From Verticillium longisporum (Eukaryota > Ascomycota > Sordariomycetes > Glomerellales > Plectosphaerellaceae), in the NCBI GenBank assembly GCA_019188255.1, contig JAETXT010000003.1, positions 992,001 to 1,056,000 on the forward strand: a stretch of 64,000 nucleotides of DNA, given 5' to 3'. Below are positions 45,338 to 57,845 of the stretch, piece after piece (positions within the stretch are counted from its first letter, which is position 1; each line of letters opens with the position of its first letter). Below the pieces are notes generated by a model. That model saw nothing but the letters and a program-made list of their open reading frames with translations, had not been told where the DNA came from and made no database searches. A program made the position numbers and the translations under genes.

Positions 45338-47590
45338 TGATTCTCAGCCTGTCCATCGTTTGCAATTCCAAGATGCCGCGAGCGTTCATCGCAACCTTGC
45401 TGCAGCCAACCACCAGCCCCCCATCATGTGTGGGTGGACGAAGTAGAGTGTAGTGGCGGACAACGCCCAGGCGAAAGCTTCTCTCGGGTCGAACTCTCTC
45501 CCTGCCTTGCCCTATCACCAAGCAGAATCCATTGCGCGCCGGCCGCGGCCTCGAAAATGGGATGAAAGGACAGACGAGGCCATCCAAGTTGATGGATGTA
45601 GCTCCGTAAGGGCGCAGGTGCCAAGCGCATGTTGAGCATGTAGGATGCGGTCGGTCACCATTAAGTCTCTTCATGTACCTTTTCTCCCCCTCCTCTCTCT
45701 CTCTCTTGGCTCTTCCCGTCTTGGCTGGCTATCCCCTCACCCACCCCCCTTCCTGTCGAACTCACATCATGTCACCCAACCCCAGATGGTGCCAGGGCGA
45801 CTGCACAAGACGAACCAAGTCCACCCGCGGCACGGGTGAGTGCGAATGCGTGCGCCGAGCTCCAAAAGCTTCGAGGAGTGGGTAGCGCATGGCAGGCAGG
45901 GCTGTGTGAGGAGGAGAACCCACCAGGCCGCAACCAAACCTCTTCCCCCGTCCCCTTATCCCATTCCTCAGGCGCACCTCGTTTCCAAATCGTCAAGGTC
46001 GATCCAATGGGACGATCCGTCCACGTGTACCCCACCTGCCAGGAAGACGCCGGTGCGGCGCGTGCGGTGGTCCTGAATGGGCTTCCCGTAAGGACGACAC
46101 GGCACGCGTAGGGCGGCCGAGGGGGTGGTTTTCTGGGGTGGCGTAGCCATAGGCAATTCAGCATAGGCATGTCGTAGACAGGCACAGGCACAAGACTGGC
46201 ATGGGCGTCGGCGGGGGGGCGATAGATACGACGGAAAGTACGAGGAAAACGAAAGACGCGGCCAAATGAAGAAGCGAAAAGGCGCCACGACAGACACATC
46301 CCTGCCTCCAAGATACGCGTACACTCCCTCTCCCTCCAGACCTTGACCCCCATCCACCGTTGTGATAGGGTTGAGGAACTGTCCCTGAGGTAGGTAGTAA
46401 GAAAAGGTGCCATTATGTGAAAGCGTAAGGTTCAGTCAGCGAATGTTTGATGCGCATGCGCGCGCGCACCTGGTTACCCCCCCAAGTTTCCAGGGCGAAG
46501 GCGAAGCAAAGGGATTAGCGAGCTGTCCAATCGCTGCGATTCCAACCCGAGGTCAGGGGGTGGACTTGGGTGCAAAGTATGACGGCGGAGGAAGGACAGA
46601 GCAGAGAGCAATGCGGAGTTGAAAGCCGAACGCGCGGGTTGGACTGACCGGTCGGAGGCATACCAGGAGTCGGCGATCAGGAGGGGTGGGGGGTTCAGAG
46701 GGATATCGAGTGTTTCGACAGGGCAAAACATCAGCGCCAGCAAGATGCACTGCAGTGATCCATTCACCATGGTTCAAGGGGAAGGAAGAGAGAGAGAAGG
46801 GGAGAAGGGGGGGGACAACAGCAGTCTCGGAGACTGGAGCGCTTCGGGGCGGAGAGCACAGCATCAAAGTTTGAATGCGAGGAAGCCCCCCCCCAAAAGG
46901 CGAGAGAGCGCCGTCGCGGGGAAGGGAAGATATATGCGGGCGCCGTAAAACCCGCGCCGCGAGGCCAGCCCTGGGAGGGATTCTTCCTCTGGGCATTTAC
47001 CTAGAAAGGGTCCCCGCGCGCGCCACGCAGATGTCTTTGAGCCTGTCTTTGAGGCAACACGACTCGTTAGTGAGGAAAAAGCTAATGTTAATCAAGGTTA
47101 ATGACGCCCATCCCAGCGTGGCATGGCCATGACCTTGACTCACCTTACCCCCCCATGCTCTGTCCTCCCACCGCAACCAAGGGATGGAGGTAGCGCGACA
47201 GGACTCGGCGGCGCATCGTCTGAAACACAGCCACGGTGAACGCGTCGTCTCTCATCTCCCACGAGACATGATGGGCGAAGAAGAAGAATAATTTAAAGTA
47301 AACCCCCCCAGCACCCAGCACGCCAGAAGCAGAAGCAGGTGGGGTCGGTCCCCTTCGCCAAACTTCATCAAGGGGACTAACCCAAACAGCTTCAGAAGAT
47401 GTGGGGTTCAGCACCCACGCACGCGCACACAGCACAGACCAAGACATGGCTAGAACAGGCCACAGTCGACGGACAACGGACAGTCCAAGGCCCCGAACTT
47501 CCGACTCCGAACCCGCTCGGCGCCTCATCTTCCTTCGTATGTATACGGGTCTGTCTACGTCGGTGTGAAATGCAGGAAAGAGACAAATAA

Positions 47591-47612
47591 AGAAGAAGAA
47601 GAAGAAGAAGAA
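47591..47612. repeat. GAA trinucleotide microsatellite
   Basis: About seven GAA units, followed by an A run. Confidence 0.85.
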
Positions 47613-49530
47613 GAAAAAAAAGAACCCCCACAGATAATCCCAAAGTGCCTTTAGTCTCTACGCTGAAGTCTCTTGCGTTCCGCGGAACGCGTTCCATCCA
47701 TGCATGATGACCCATCGCAGGGATTAGAGAAGCGAACGAGATGACTTCGACCCCAAGAGAAGAAGCCGTGGAAAACCGCCGTGGACTTTTTTTCACTGCC
47801 GCCAGCACCAGCCAGATGAGGCAGCAATCAATCAGGCACCCTTCAGACAGGGAACACACTAAAGCAGAGGCCCCCCTGACCACCACCACACCCCCGACTC
47901 TCACACTGACACTCACACACGCACACGCACCACACCCCTCCCCGGCACTTTCCCAGTGCTTTGGTCCCCTTCCCGCACGCGCGCCCTGCCCTGCCCTGCC
48001 TATCCCATCGCACAAGGCAGAAACGTCGGGATCGATCATGATCGCTGTCCCCATAAGTCCGCACACAAGCTACTGTAGGTGCCTTACGCATCCACCTACA
48101 GGTACATGCGCAAGCGACCTGGACCCTCCCTGGCCCACCCATCTCTCTCACGCTCGCGCGCGCGCAGTTGAACAGTGAACCGGCCACGGCACCCTCCAAG
48201 ACGACCTTGCATAAACTTATGCTCAGCGCTCTCGTTGCGCCTGCCTGGCATTGTTCGTTCGGGGTCGTGGGTGCGACAGCGGGCCCGTTGCCTGTTCTTC
48301 GGACCCCGTCTTTGTCCCATTCCATTTTCCGTCGGCCATGTCCACGGACTGGACGCCAACCCGATGTGACGACCCTTAGGTTTTTTTTCTCTGGGAACCT
48401 CTCGATGCCCAATTTTTTTTTTGGTCAAGTAGGCCAGACCAGAAAGATTTCATGTGAGAAGAAGCAAAATAGGCTGGCGAAGCGGGGATGGTTCCCGCTG
48501 CATCAACTCTGCCTCTGCGAGTAATGTCTTCATTCATCCAGTGTCTATACTGCGTCATGGCCTGTTCTCCCAGCAAAACATGGCAACGTGATGGCCGGGG
48601 GGGGGCGTTGATCATCCTCCTCGCTTGCTCGCTTCAGAATCCGAAACCTGCATCCCTCTCTGTATATGGGCGTCCTGGCGAACGCGAGGAGAGCCGAGCC
48701 GTCGCTTTCAATCTCCCATCCGCCCCTCCATAATGTCACCAACTACCCAGTTGCAATTGCCGCCCCGGCCCCCAGCCACCCGCCCCGACCACCAGCCCCC
48801 GTCCCTCCATGTCATGGTACCGCATCGCATTCATGATTTTTGCAGTGTTGGGGACCGAATGCGCTCTGCTCCCCATGATCTGATCTGGGCCTTTTGCGCC
48901 TCGCCCCTCGCCTCTCGACCCTCGCCAGTGTCAGGCGAGGGGTCCCTTTTCTCTGCCTGTAGATCGATGCTGTGGCTTGCTTGCCTGTCGACGAGTTGAG
49001 CCGTTGGCATACTGAGGCTTGGTGGGGTCCGAATGCGATAGCGAATGCGATGCCATACTATACCATTTCGACACGACACAACACAACACGATGCAGTGCG
49101 ATTGACTTTGTATATGCGAAAGAACTTTGGTTCTCAATTGTAGTTGCCTCGTGCTATACCTTGCAACACCGAACCATGCACATGCCAAGACTTTCTGGCT
49201 GGTAGCCGATTCCTCGCATACGAAAACGAAAAGAGAGGGGGAATATGCCTGTCAGACCCCAATCAAGCGCCGAGCCGATCCCCTTTGCTGCCCGTAATAA
49301 TGCAGAGGCCATTTTGCTGACCTGCCAAAGTGTGCTTCTGTCGCTGTTGTACATCAAACATGCCCCATGTGGCTCATCCTAATCATGTTTCCCGTGAACA
49401 CCGTTGCCCCTCGGCACCCAACCGACTGTCTTTGCCGTTGTGAGATATATATAGATGGAAATAGAAAGGGAAAAAACCCCAGACCCGGTAAACGCCGTTG
49501 GTACTCAATCGCGCGAGACGGTTCGAGCTT

Positions 49531-50681
49531 TTAGAGTCGCATGGATTCGGCGTCGTAGCCGCCGTACATCATGGGATCCCCCATGCCCATCATGACCTCG
49601 GGGTTCGGGCATGACAGCATGTGAGGCTTGATGGTGCCAAATTCCGATTCCATAAGACCTTGATTGAGCATGTCCATATTTGTGAGAGCCCCTGATTGTT
49701 GGAGGAACTGTTGCGTCGTGAGATCCATCGATGTCGGCCTCGTGGCCCACTGCGGGGCGTACGATGGAACGACGGACGGCGGCCCTGGAAACATGGCCGA
49801 AGCATCGACGGGTGATGTCACGCTGTCAACATCGAACTCGTTGTAGCCACCGACAAAGCTCTGCGGTGACAGTGTCACGTTCGTGTTGTTGCCAAAGACC
49901 TGTTTACGATAGTCGGCCTCAAAATCCGAGTGATCCAGCTCTGACGAGCTCGATCGGTCAGAAAGGTTGCAGCTCGACCGTGACTCCATCTCGACCTTGA
50001 CCGACTTCTCAATCTCGTGTTCCTTTTGCTGCTGCTCTTCCAGCTGGCGCGCCAGCTCGGCCAGGCCAGCTTCGTCTTCGGGGAAAATCGAATGAACAGG
50101 GAGGTCGATATCGCTGTTGGGGCGTATGCAACCGAGCTTGGAAGCAATGTTGTGGATGACTGGCTGTCCCCTATCGTTGAGCTCTGGCTCGCCGAGGTCC
50201 CATTGTTGCTGATTCCTGAGCATGCTGTAGAGTTTGTGAACTGTCGCGACCAGGGCGAACTGTGTGTGCTCGAGGACTTCGGCGTAGCCCTTGGGTAGCT
50301 GCTTGTACTCAGTCTTCTTGCGAAGACCTGCCGTGCAGACCAGACCATCATCCTTACACCTCTTGCAAGGAAATTCTCCGTCGCACTGTGTGAAGTTGCA
50401 TGTTAGGATGGCCGAGTTGTGAGTTATAAGTGAGAGGAGGCCGAACGACGACGTACCTTTGTCTTCTTCATTCTACACCTCTCACAAGCTTTCCATACCC
50501 TCTTGTGACGTCCGTCAGCCATGCCGTGAGCGGCGTGATCATGATGCGCAGTGGCGTTGTGTGGGCTGGCACGTTTCGATGTGTGACGGTTGGGCTTGAT
50601 AGACTTGGAGCTCGATGAGCCCTTCCTTGAGCCCTGAGACTTGTTGTCCTCCAGCGGAGGAGAAGGGAGACCACCACCCAT
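49531..50681 (-). CDS. Small Zn2Cys6 transcription factor
   Basis: The model is complement(49531..50385, 50457..50681), 359 residues. Exon 1 encodes a basic, Ser/His-rich start (MGGGLPSPPLEDNKSQGSRK) and the first half of the finger, KACERCRMKKTK. A 71-base intron (donor GTACGT, acceptor CAG) separates it from CDGEFPCKRCKDDGLVC, completing C-X2-C-X6-C-X5-C-X2-C-X6-C. After the finger comes a strongly conserved-looking block: EYKQLPKGYAEVLEHTQFALVATVHKLYSML, then IHNIASKLGCIRPNSDIDLP and FPEDEAGLAELARQLEEQQ. The rest is Ser/Met/Gln-rich and could be an activation region. There is no fungal_trans middle homology domain, so this is a short-form regulator. I cannot name its targets. It sits alone in about 12 kb of otherwise gene-free DNA, which is often seen around developmental regulators. 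Confidence 0.88.
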
Positions 50682-50936
50682 GCTGTGTATAGGCAGACAC
50701 CAGAAGGCTTAAGGTATGTGTTTGGGAAAGTGAGGGTATGTGTCGTCGATGGAAAGGAGGAACGTTAAGCCAAGATGAGGAAAGTGTGGAGGAAGTCGAA
50801 TCGTGGAGGAGGGGGATCAGTGTAAGTCAAGTACTCGATCAGAAATGTGAAGGGCCAACACTATGGTGCTTGCTCAGCACAACAGATGACAGGGATGGGG
50901 CAGTCAGGCATGCGAGGTGTGCCGTGGAGCTGAGCA

Positions 50937-50953
50937 GGGGGGGGGGGGGGGGG
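50937..50953. repeat. Poly-G run of 17
   Basis: Seventeen consecutive G on the + strand, about 255 bases upstream of the regulator's start codon. It could form a G-quadruplex on one strand; its true length is uncertain. Confidence 0.9.
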
Positions 50954-52715
50954 TGCGGACTCGAATGACTCGGCCGATTATTAATAACAGATGAAGAAAA
51001 GGGGGGACTTGGAGCGGACGGTAAATGGCACCAGATTATGTGATAGTGTCGGAGCCTTTTTTTGAGTTCAGACACTGATACTGGTCTGCTGCAAGACAAA
51101 TGGTGATAGGGCCCTGTTATGTCCGAAAGACGCCGGAGACGGAATGGACACAGCACACCACGGTCGCTAACAGGTCGCCGTCTGGTCCCTGAACAAAGTC
51201 CGCGGTGGAACTGGGTAAGTGGGGTGTGTGGCCGAAAAGTGAAGGATAGTGTGCGTGATCCTGGCGCTGATGATGACCGCTATACTGCTTTAAGCTGGGC
51301 AGCCTACGTGCAGCTGTGCTATCGTAGTTGTTTTTGGGCGGTGAGTTGAGATGAGGCTCGATGAGCCGTCGTTCTCCTTGGACTTTCTTCTGTGAAAAGC
51401 GTTTCCCGTCAAAATTGGTGGGGGGGCTCAAGTTTCTGATGATATCGCAGGTGGCGTTGAGATCTTGAGTGGCCGTGGGAGTTGATCTGGTGATGATAGG
51501 CGTACAGGACGGGGAGTGGTGTTCTGACAGGACACCGAGATGTGTTGTTGAGGATGAATAGGTGTGTGAAATACCAGAAGCATCAGTCTGACCCGGCAGT
51601 GGGTTGCCTACGAGCATCTTATATCGGCAAGGTCATGCCGTCCCAGTCCATGAGAACAGCATGACGGGCTGTGTGCGCAGGGACATCAACGCATCGGGGT
51701 CTCATCATCTCTCGGTGACTACCTAGCAGCCTGCCCTTCTGGTATCCAGAGGGGAAAAAAGAGGGACGGAGGATCTTAGGGCGCATGGTACCATGACATG
51801 ACTGTCGTTGACGTGCGGGAAGGACAGGGTTGACGTTCGAATGAGGGGGTACTCCGAGGTACATCGGGGGTTGCGAAGTCCCCGATGGTCCTGATGAGTC
51901 TGACGGTGTAAGCCAGGGCATGGCCAATTCGAGGCCCACATACAGGGTATTGCTACGAAAAGCTCCGAGGCGCCTCGCTCACTTGAAGACTGCTGGTTCC
52001 CCCTTTCTTGATTCGGGTTCTCCCTCACTCGCTCTGTGTCCTTCATTTGGGGAGGATGCTGCATGGAAGCTCTTTCGTCAATTGTGCGTGAGCGCCCCAG
52101 ACTAGATATGTAGAGTGTCAGCGGGCTGCCTTAGGTGGTGCTGTCGTGGCAGGCGCGTGAGCGACGATAAGTGTGTTGGAAGCATAACGTGAGATGCAGC
52201 GCCTGTACTCCCCAAAGTCGCCGAGCTTGAATTCAGCAATCAAGGGTAGCTCGTAATAGAGATGCATCGCACAAGGGGCACCATGGGCAAGGTCCAAGTG
52301 AAGAAGCGTAGGCTGTGTGGGATCGGCCACTTGGCCTGTCTGTACGTGCCTGACTTGCTCCTTGCGCGAGGCGGAAACGCGGCACTGAAGACGGCAACCG
52401 ATTGATCGCGAACCCCGTGCGGCGTGTGACGGAGTATGACGACCACGAAGCGCAGGCGCCTGGAGCCCGAAGCTTGATGTCCTGTTCCACTGGGAAAGCA
52501 ACAGCGAAACAACAAGACAGCCGCCTAGACTGACAGCAGTTGTGCCGCTGCCACCAGCCCCCCTGTCAATCTCAAGTCAACAAATATGATACAGGGCGGC
52601 CGCGGCAGCGGTGCAAGACGGAGGCCGAGCCTATGCAGGATGAATCATCAGTCTCGACGCCCTTGTCAAGACTGATGCTGGGTCGCCTCAATTTCGTGTA
52701 CCATGTACCCTCCTT

Positions 52716-52775
52716 GGCCCATAGCTGGCCCATGGCTGGCCCCATGGACGGTCCATGGATGGCCCATGATGGGAA
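52716..52775. repeat. Degenerate TGGCCCATGG minisatellite
   Basis: Variants of TGGCCCATGG recur five or six times over 60 bases (TGGCCCATAG, TGGCCCATGG, TGGCCCCATGG, GGTCCATGG, TGGCCCATGA). The unit is itself palindromic around CCATGG. Confidence 0.75.
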
Positions 52776-55700
52776 ATGCCAGCAAAGGCACGACGCAGGG
52801 TCTGTTCTGCGGCGCATGGCACAATCCTTCTTCGTGCGAAGGCAGTAAGGCTGACAATGAAGGATGGGCACAATTATGCTGGTCTACCTTGGGCACCTGG
52901 GGCGCTGGTGACAGCGGACGCGGCCTACTGGGCGACGAATGGTGAATGCACGCTCACCCTCGCACTGTCGTAAGCCGCCCCGAAGGCCTTCCAGGTTGTC
53001 CAGACAGGTGTCCCGAACGAAGTTGTTACAGACCCATGCACGCACGGTGGTGCTGCTCATCTGACGGTTAAGTGATGGTCAGTAACAACGAAAGCAGAGG
53101 GCAGAAGTTGTTTGGTCGATCGCGCCCGGAAGGGGCCAAGGGCGACGACGAGGTGGAGTGGGACGAGTGGTGGAAGTCTATTTGACTCTGATGTAACCCA
53201 GATGCCGCGTGTGGGACAGGCGTGTGAAGCTGCTATGACACCAGCACCGGGGCGATGCCTCTATTCTCCGTGGGTCCATGGTGTTTTGCTCGGACGCTGG
53301 ACGCTGAACGCTTCGAGCAGCGGTTGAGTCTTGACTGAAGAGAAGGGGGGCGGTGGGGGCTCTGAAGCTGCTGGGTCGTGATCAGAGATCGATCGGTTGC
53401 CAAGTTGGCCCAAGGCGAGTCATGTAGATGGGCTCCGTCAAATAGATACAGATGCATAGCGACGCATAGGGATGAACGCACGCTGTAGCTACTGTGGCGA
53501 CGCGCTGTACGTTCAGAAGTGGCATGAGGATGATGGAGCGAAGAAATGTGCCCCCGCTCCCAAGATGCAAGGCGCAAGACGAAAATGCTGGGCGACATGT
53601 CTTACCTGAACAGGTTTGACGCGACTTCTTCTTTGGCCGTCCCAGTTCCGTTTTGGGCACCTGCGACTGATCAGGCGCGCGGGTCGGGCGCTGCTGCCCG
53701 CCAGGATAGCCTCCGTCCTCGTCATGGCTGGGCAGGAACTATCCAAAGCTGGCTTCGCGCGCGCGGTAGGGCAATGGTTGGCAGACGAGCGGCGCAAGGT
53801 GAATCCGAGTCCGAGGACCGAGCAATGTATCTTTCTGGACGCCTCCTCCTTCCCTACCAAAGCAGGTAGGTAGCAGGCAATCATACAATCAATCAATTAA
53901 GCTCAGCCACTGACAACTCGGTTTCGGAGGGGGGTGCCAGGTCCACCTGTGCCGCTCTCCGGTGCTGTGTGCCTGCTTTCCCCATCATGCCCTTGTTACC
54001 TTGATCAATTGGCCACAGTACGACGATATTCCTCAATTCCTGCTCTGCCTTCCCTTTGTTCGAAAGAACTACTTGGTACTGTACGGCAAAACCCCAAGTT
54101 TACTTCTGCAGCTGCAGCTTGTGCAAAAGATCACCACCGGGGTGGCAAACTCTGCCAAGAGTTGACCGGGGGGGCATCTCGAACACCACCAAACCTAGCT
54201 GGCCGCGCGGTTGCAATAGGGGATATCAGATCAGGCATGATTTCATCTCGAGAGCACTGCCCAGACACTGCTGCGCCCGTCGTGACGCGATGGGACCCCA
54301 GTGCTCAAGTTGACTTTGCCAGTGCTACTACACATCCCCGTCACGAGCTTGTTTCTGGTGAAGGCCACCGGCACTTGTAGCGAATATGGACATGGGCATA
54401 CATGTACCAACAAGCGGCTCAAAGCTTGTCCCGCAGCGAGCCGGCCTCGGACCACCTCAATGTCGTCGACGCCGAGTTGATGCTCGCTGTCCAGTCGGTG
54501 AAATCGCGATACAAGAAAGCCGGCGACGGCCGGTGAATGTCGGCAACCAAAAATACCGATACCGACCCGGTTGAGCGAATCGCTTTCGTTATTAGTCTTG
54601 GTGCCTTGGCCCTACCAGGCTTCTGGTAGGATCGACCACTAGCTGCTCGAGCTACCCCCCACTACACGGCTCCAAGTGCCGTGTGCATGGTGATGGTCCA
54701 TTGCCTGATATTCACGCTCCTATCCACCGTGAAGTAGCACGCTAACAAGAATGACACAGCGAGCCGTTGTCGAGGCCAGCCCATCTTCGAGAACCCAAAA
54801 TTGTGAACGGTGGCGTGGCCAATCCTTACATGGCAGGCTTGGGCAGGCCAACATCGAACAAAGGTCAAACATGCCTGCACATGCCCTTCGACCGTCCACT
54901 ACCTACGATCAAGTACGGAATAACAAGCACGGTCTCCACGTTTCGGCACTTTCCACTCGTTGTTGCTCTCTTTTAGTCAGCGGGCTTCTCTCGGCAGCGC
55001 CCACAATCACGGACATTACTTTAATATTTTTTGTGCATCAAGGGTTCCGGGCGATCTCATGCAGGCCATAACCCACGGCATAAGTGCACGAGATCCCTGA
55101 AATGCACCCCATGATCTGTTTTCATGGAGAGATTCGGAACGGCAGATGGACGATTTGAAATTATTTTGTCATGTCTTGTCAAACTTTGGAGAGCTTGTGT
55201 GCGGAGATCCGCAGCCCGTGGAAAAGCCGCCGGCCGCCCATGAATTTTGACGGCAACAAACAAGGCTGCGTCGCCCGAAACGGACTCTCGGCCTTTACCT
55301 CGAGCCAACAGGAACTGCCCCAGGCATCTTTGATCGTTCGGGCGAACCACGCTCTTATGTCCAAACTCCACCATCTCCACCTCTGATCCGAGGCATGACG
55401 TCCAAGCGTAACGCTCTTTCGGTGCAGGTACCTGCCTGGACCTGCACACCAAGAAGGCGTGCCGCATGCCACGACAGAAAGTTTGCGGACTTCAGATCTC
55501 CCGTCCACCCGCTCCTCGTACTAGAGTACGTCCCTGCTACCCCTGGTCTCGCTCGCGCTCGCGCGATACTGCGGGATCGTAGAAGTTCCGCCCGCGGCGG
55601 ACCTCCTGACAAGCGGAACCCCCACGGCGCCGCTGAGAAAAACAGAGACGCCATGGCATCCTTGCCATTACCCGGTGATTGACAGGCTTCTTAGCTCGTT

Positions 55701-56602
55701 CAGCTTTACTGAACTGGAACCGCCAGCTCGGGTCCGGTGACGGATACTGCCAGCTGGCCGCCCACAGGGGTGACATCACCACAAGACCGAATCGTTACGC
55801 GGCAGGAAGGTTAAATGGCCTCGACCGGTGCAAATTGAGCCAAGGCTCCGCTGGGCGCTCAAGATGCCTCGTCGGTCAGTAGCTCTGGAACATTTTACTT
55901 CTTTCCGACAAAGCTTGGCGACGATCAACACCCGACAACGCCTACCGGGCCGGAGGCTTTCCTGTATCATCAGATCAGGCCAGACTCGCCCGCCGGACGC
56001 TGAGATCCACGAAGAGGATCAACGAGGGTGCATGAAGGCTCGGGCCCCACCTTGGATGCACACGCCGTCGAGTAATCTGCGTGCAAAGTGCTCTTTGCGA
56101 GCGAGAAGCAGCAAGGCATTGCTGTGCAGTTGGGATGCGAAAGGGTCCGCAGGCTCTGGTGGGCGCGACCAGCCGCCGTTGGCTCGGTACGGAGACGGCG
56201 TCTCGGCATAATTCTGGGGCGATTAGTAGTCGCGAGGACAACTAGACAGCCCACCGGAATGGAAGAAACTTCAAATCACGCAGCATCAGTGCTCGCTTCG
56301 CAAGTTGTGCCTCGGCTCGATCAGGTCATGGTCAGGCGCGCTGAGCATTGGAAGCCAGTGGCTGAAAACCCGCCGAATGCATTTGTCGGTGTTGGGCACA
56401 GTGACATCTTGAATGCAACAGCCGACGGAATGCGACTGCACAATGCGCTGCGTAAGTCACTATGGAAGAGGGCAGCCGGAGATATGGGGCAGGAGTCAGG
56501 AGACGAAGCAAAGAGGGGGGAAAAGCACGCGCTGGTATTACAGCAAAATAGGCGTCAGTATCAAAACAACATCAAGAGTCCCGCTCTCTCCTTTCCTAGA
56601 CA

Positions 56603-57845
56603 TCACAGCTTTGCCTTGCCCGCGTCCTTGGCCGTGGCCCCCTCCCGCGCCGCGCCGTCAACATCCTCCTGCGTCAGTCGCACGAGCCCCTCCTGGACGC
56701 AGGTGGCGAGCAGCGTGCCGTCGGCGGCAAAGATGCGCTGCAGGACGACGCCGCGGCCGTCACCGGCCCAGGGCGTGTCCATCTCGGAGAACATCCACTC
56801 GTCGGCGCGCACGCGGCGCGGGTCGTGAAAGTAGATGGAGTGGTCGAGACTCACGAGCATGCCGACGGTCGGGCGGGCAGCCCAGTCGTCGGGCCCGTCG
56901 CCGAGGCCGTCGACGCGGTTCGAGCGCTCGACGTGGGCGCGCAGGGCCGGGTCGAGGTCGGCGACTTCGGACGGCGCAAAGGGGAAGCGCCAGAGCCGGT
57001 GCACGCGCGACACGGTGCCGATGAAGTAGCTGTCCGACATGTAGGCGAGGGCGTTGAGGTGGGCGGCGTGTCCGCCGGCAGCGCTGATGGTGCCGCGCGC
57101 CCGGTTCCAGACGCGGCAGCGCATCCTGTGCTCGTCGCCGGGCTGGGCGACCTTGCCTTGTCCGCTCTTGCCATGGTCAGCCTCCTCGCCGTCGTCGCCG
57201 CCGACAATCTCAATGCTCCGGCTCTCAAAGGGCCCCCGCGCGATCCAGGCCTCCTGGTCGGCCGGCTCGTCGTCGGCGGGCGGCCGGGCGCCGGCGGGCA
57301 GCGGCACGGCGTGGCGGGCCTGCTTGACGCCGCCGGCACCCTCGCGTACAAAGCTGGCCGTGACGGTGAAGATGCAGCGGCCGCGCTGGCGGGCCTGGAC
57401 GGTGCGTGTGGCGAAGCTGCGGCCGTCGCGCACGCGCTCGACGTGGAAGAGGATGGGAATCTCGGAGCTGCCGGCGAGCAAGAAGTAGCAGTGGCACGAG
57501 TGGATGAAGAAGGGGCCTCGCCGGGCGCGGGGCCCGGCACGGTGCGCTGGGCCGCCCACAGGGACTGGGCGATGACGGCGCCGCCAAAGATGCCGCGCGC
57601 GCCGGGCGGGTGCCAGGGCTGGCGCGTGTTGGTGAAGATGTCCTGCCTGCTTGTCAGGGGGAGGGTCCATGCAGGGTCAATGTGAAGAGAGAGAGAGAGA
57701 GAGAGAGAGGGAAAGCAGCAGGAGAAAAACTTACCGGCCCCAGGACGCCGAGCTCCGTCACCTCGAGGACATTTTCAATGTGGCTCTTCTCGGGATCGTA
57801 GGGCGGCGGCTTGACGAGCGTCGTGCGACCGCTGCTGCTGGACAT
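56603..57845 (-). CDS. Acyl-CoA thioesterase II (TesB / ACOT8-like)
   Basis: The model is complement(56603..57642, 57735..57845), about 383 residues. Exon 1 gives MSSSSGRTTLVKPPP, then SHIENVLEVTELG. A 92-base intron (donor GTAAGT, CT-rich tract, acceptor CAG) precedes the first hotdog domain: DIFTNTRQPWHPPGARGIFGGAVIAQSLWAAQ, then HSCHCYFLLAGSSEIPILFHVERVRDGRSFATRTVQARQRG. The second hotdog has HLNALAYMSDSYFIGTVSR, then SLDHSIYFHDP, WMFSEMDTPWAGDGRGVV and QEGLVRL, carrying the expected catalytic Asp region (AYMSD) and the Asp-His/Thr-Gln type residues of TesB enzymes. These hydrolyse acyl-CoA, often in peroxisomes; the C-terminus ends AKL, which resembles a PTS1 peroxisomal signal. One base is missing in the G4 run (+ strand, 57512-57515) between GEAP and FFIHS, probably a calling error. 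Confidence 0.88.
57685..57709. repeat. GA/CT microsatellite inside the thioesterase intron
   Basis: Eleven or more GA units lie in the intron, reading as CT in the transcript downstream of the donor. Confidence 0.85.

Larger units (their letters stand above)
43002..49530. other. 6.5 kb gene-free region
   Basis: Between the SDR and the small Zn2Cys6 regulator, which converge. I find no frame with domain-like sequence or a supportable splice pattern, and no recognisable tRNA. It is dense in simple sequence: GGGTT units near 44905, GAGCTT repeats at 45173, GA at 45315, GAA at 47591, CG/GC alternation near 46455, and many C and G runs. Some may be the long 3' end of the regulator transcript or non-coding RNA. 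Confidence 0.45.
50682..56602. other. 5.9 kb gene-free region upstream of the Zn2Cys6 regulator
   Basis: It includes the regulator's promoter and possible long 5' leader. The ORFs on both strands, the longest 166 codons at 51117-51617 (minus), have no domain or splice support. Simple sequences include the poly-G run at 50937 and a minisatellite at 52716. No RNA gene was recognised. Confidence 0.45.

Noticed and set aside
44335..46400. Possible small secreted protein genes among short ORFs in the gene desert
   Set aside because: No signal peptide with a plausible mature domain and no intron pattern could be found.
51117..51617. Minus-strand 166-codon ORF upstream of the small Zn2Cys6 regulator
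   Set aside because: Low complexity, no domain, no splice signals, and located where a long leader is more likely.
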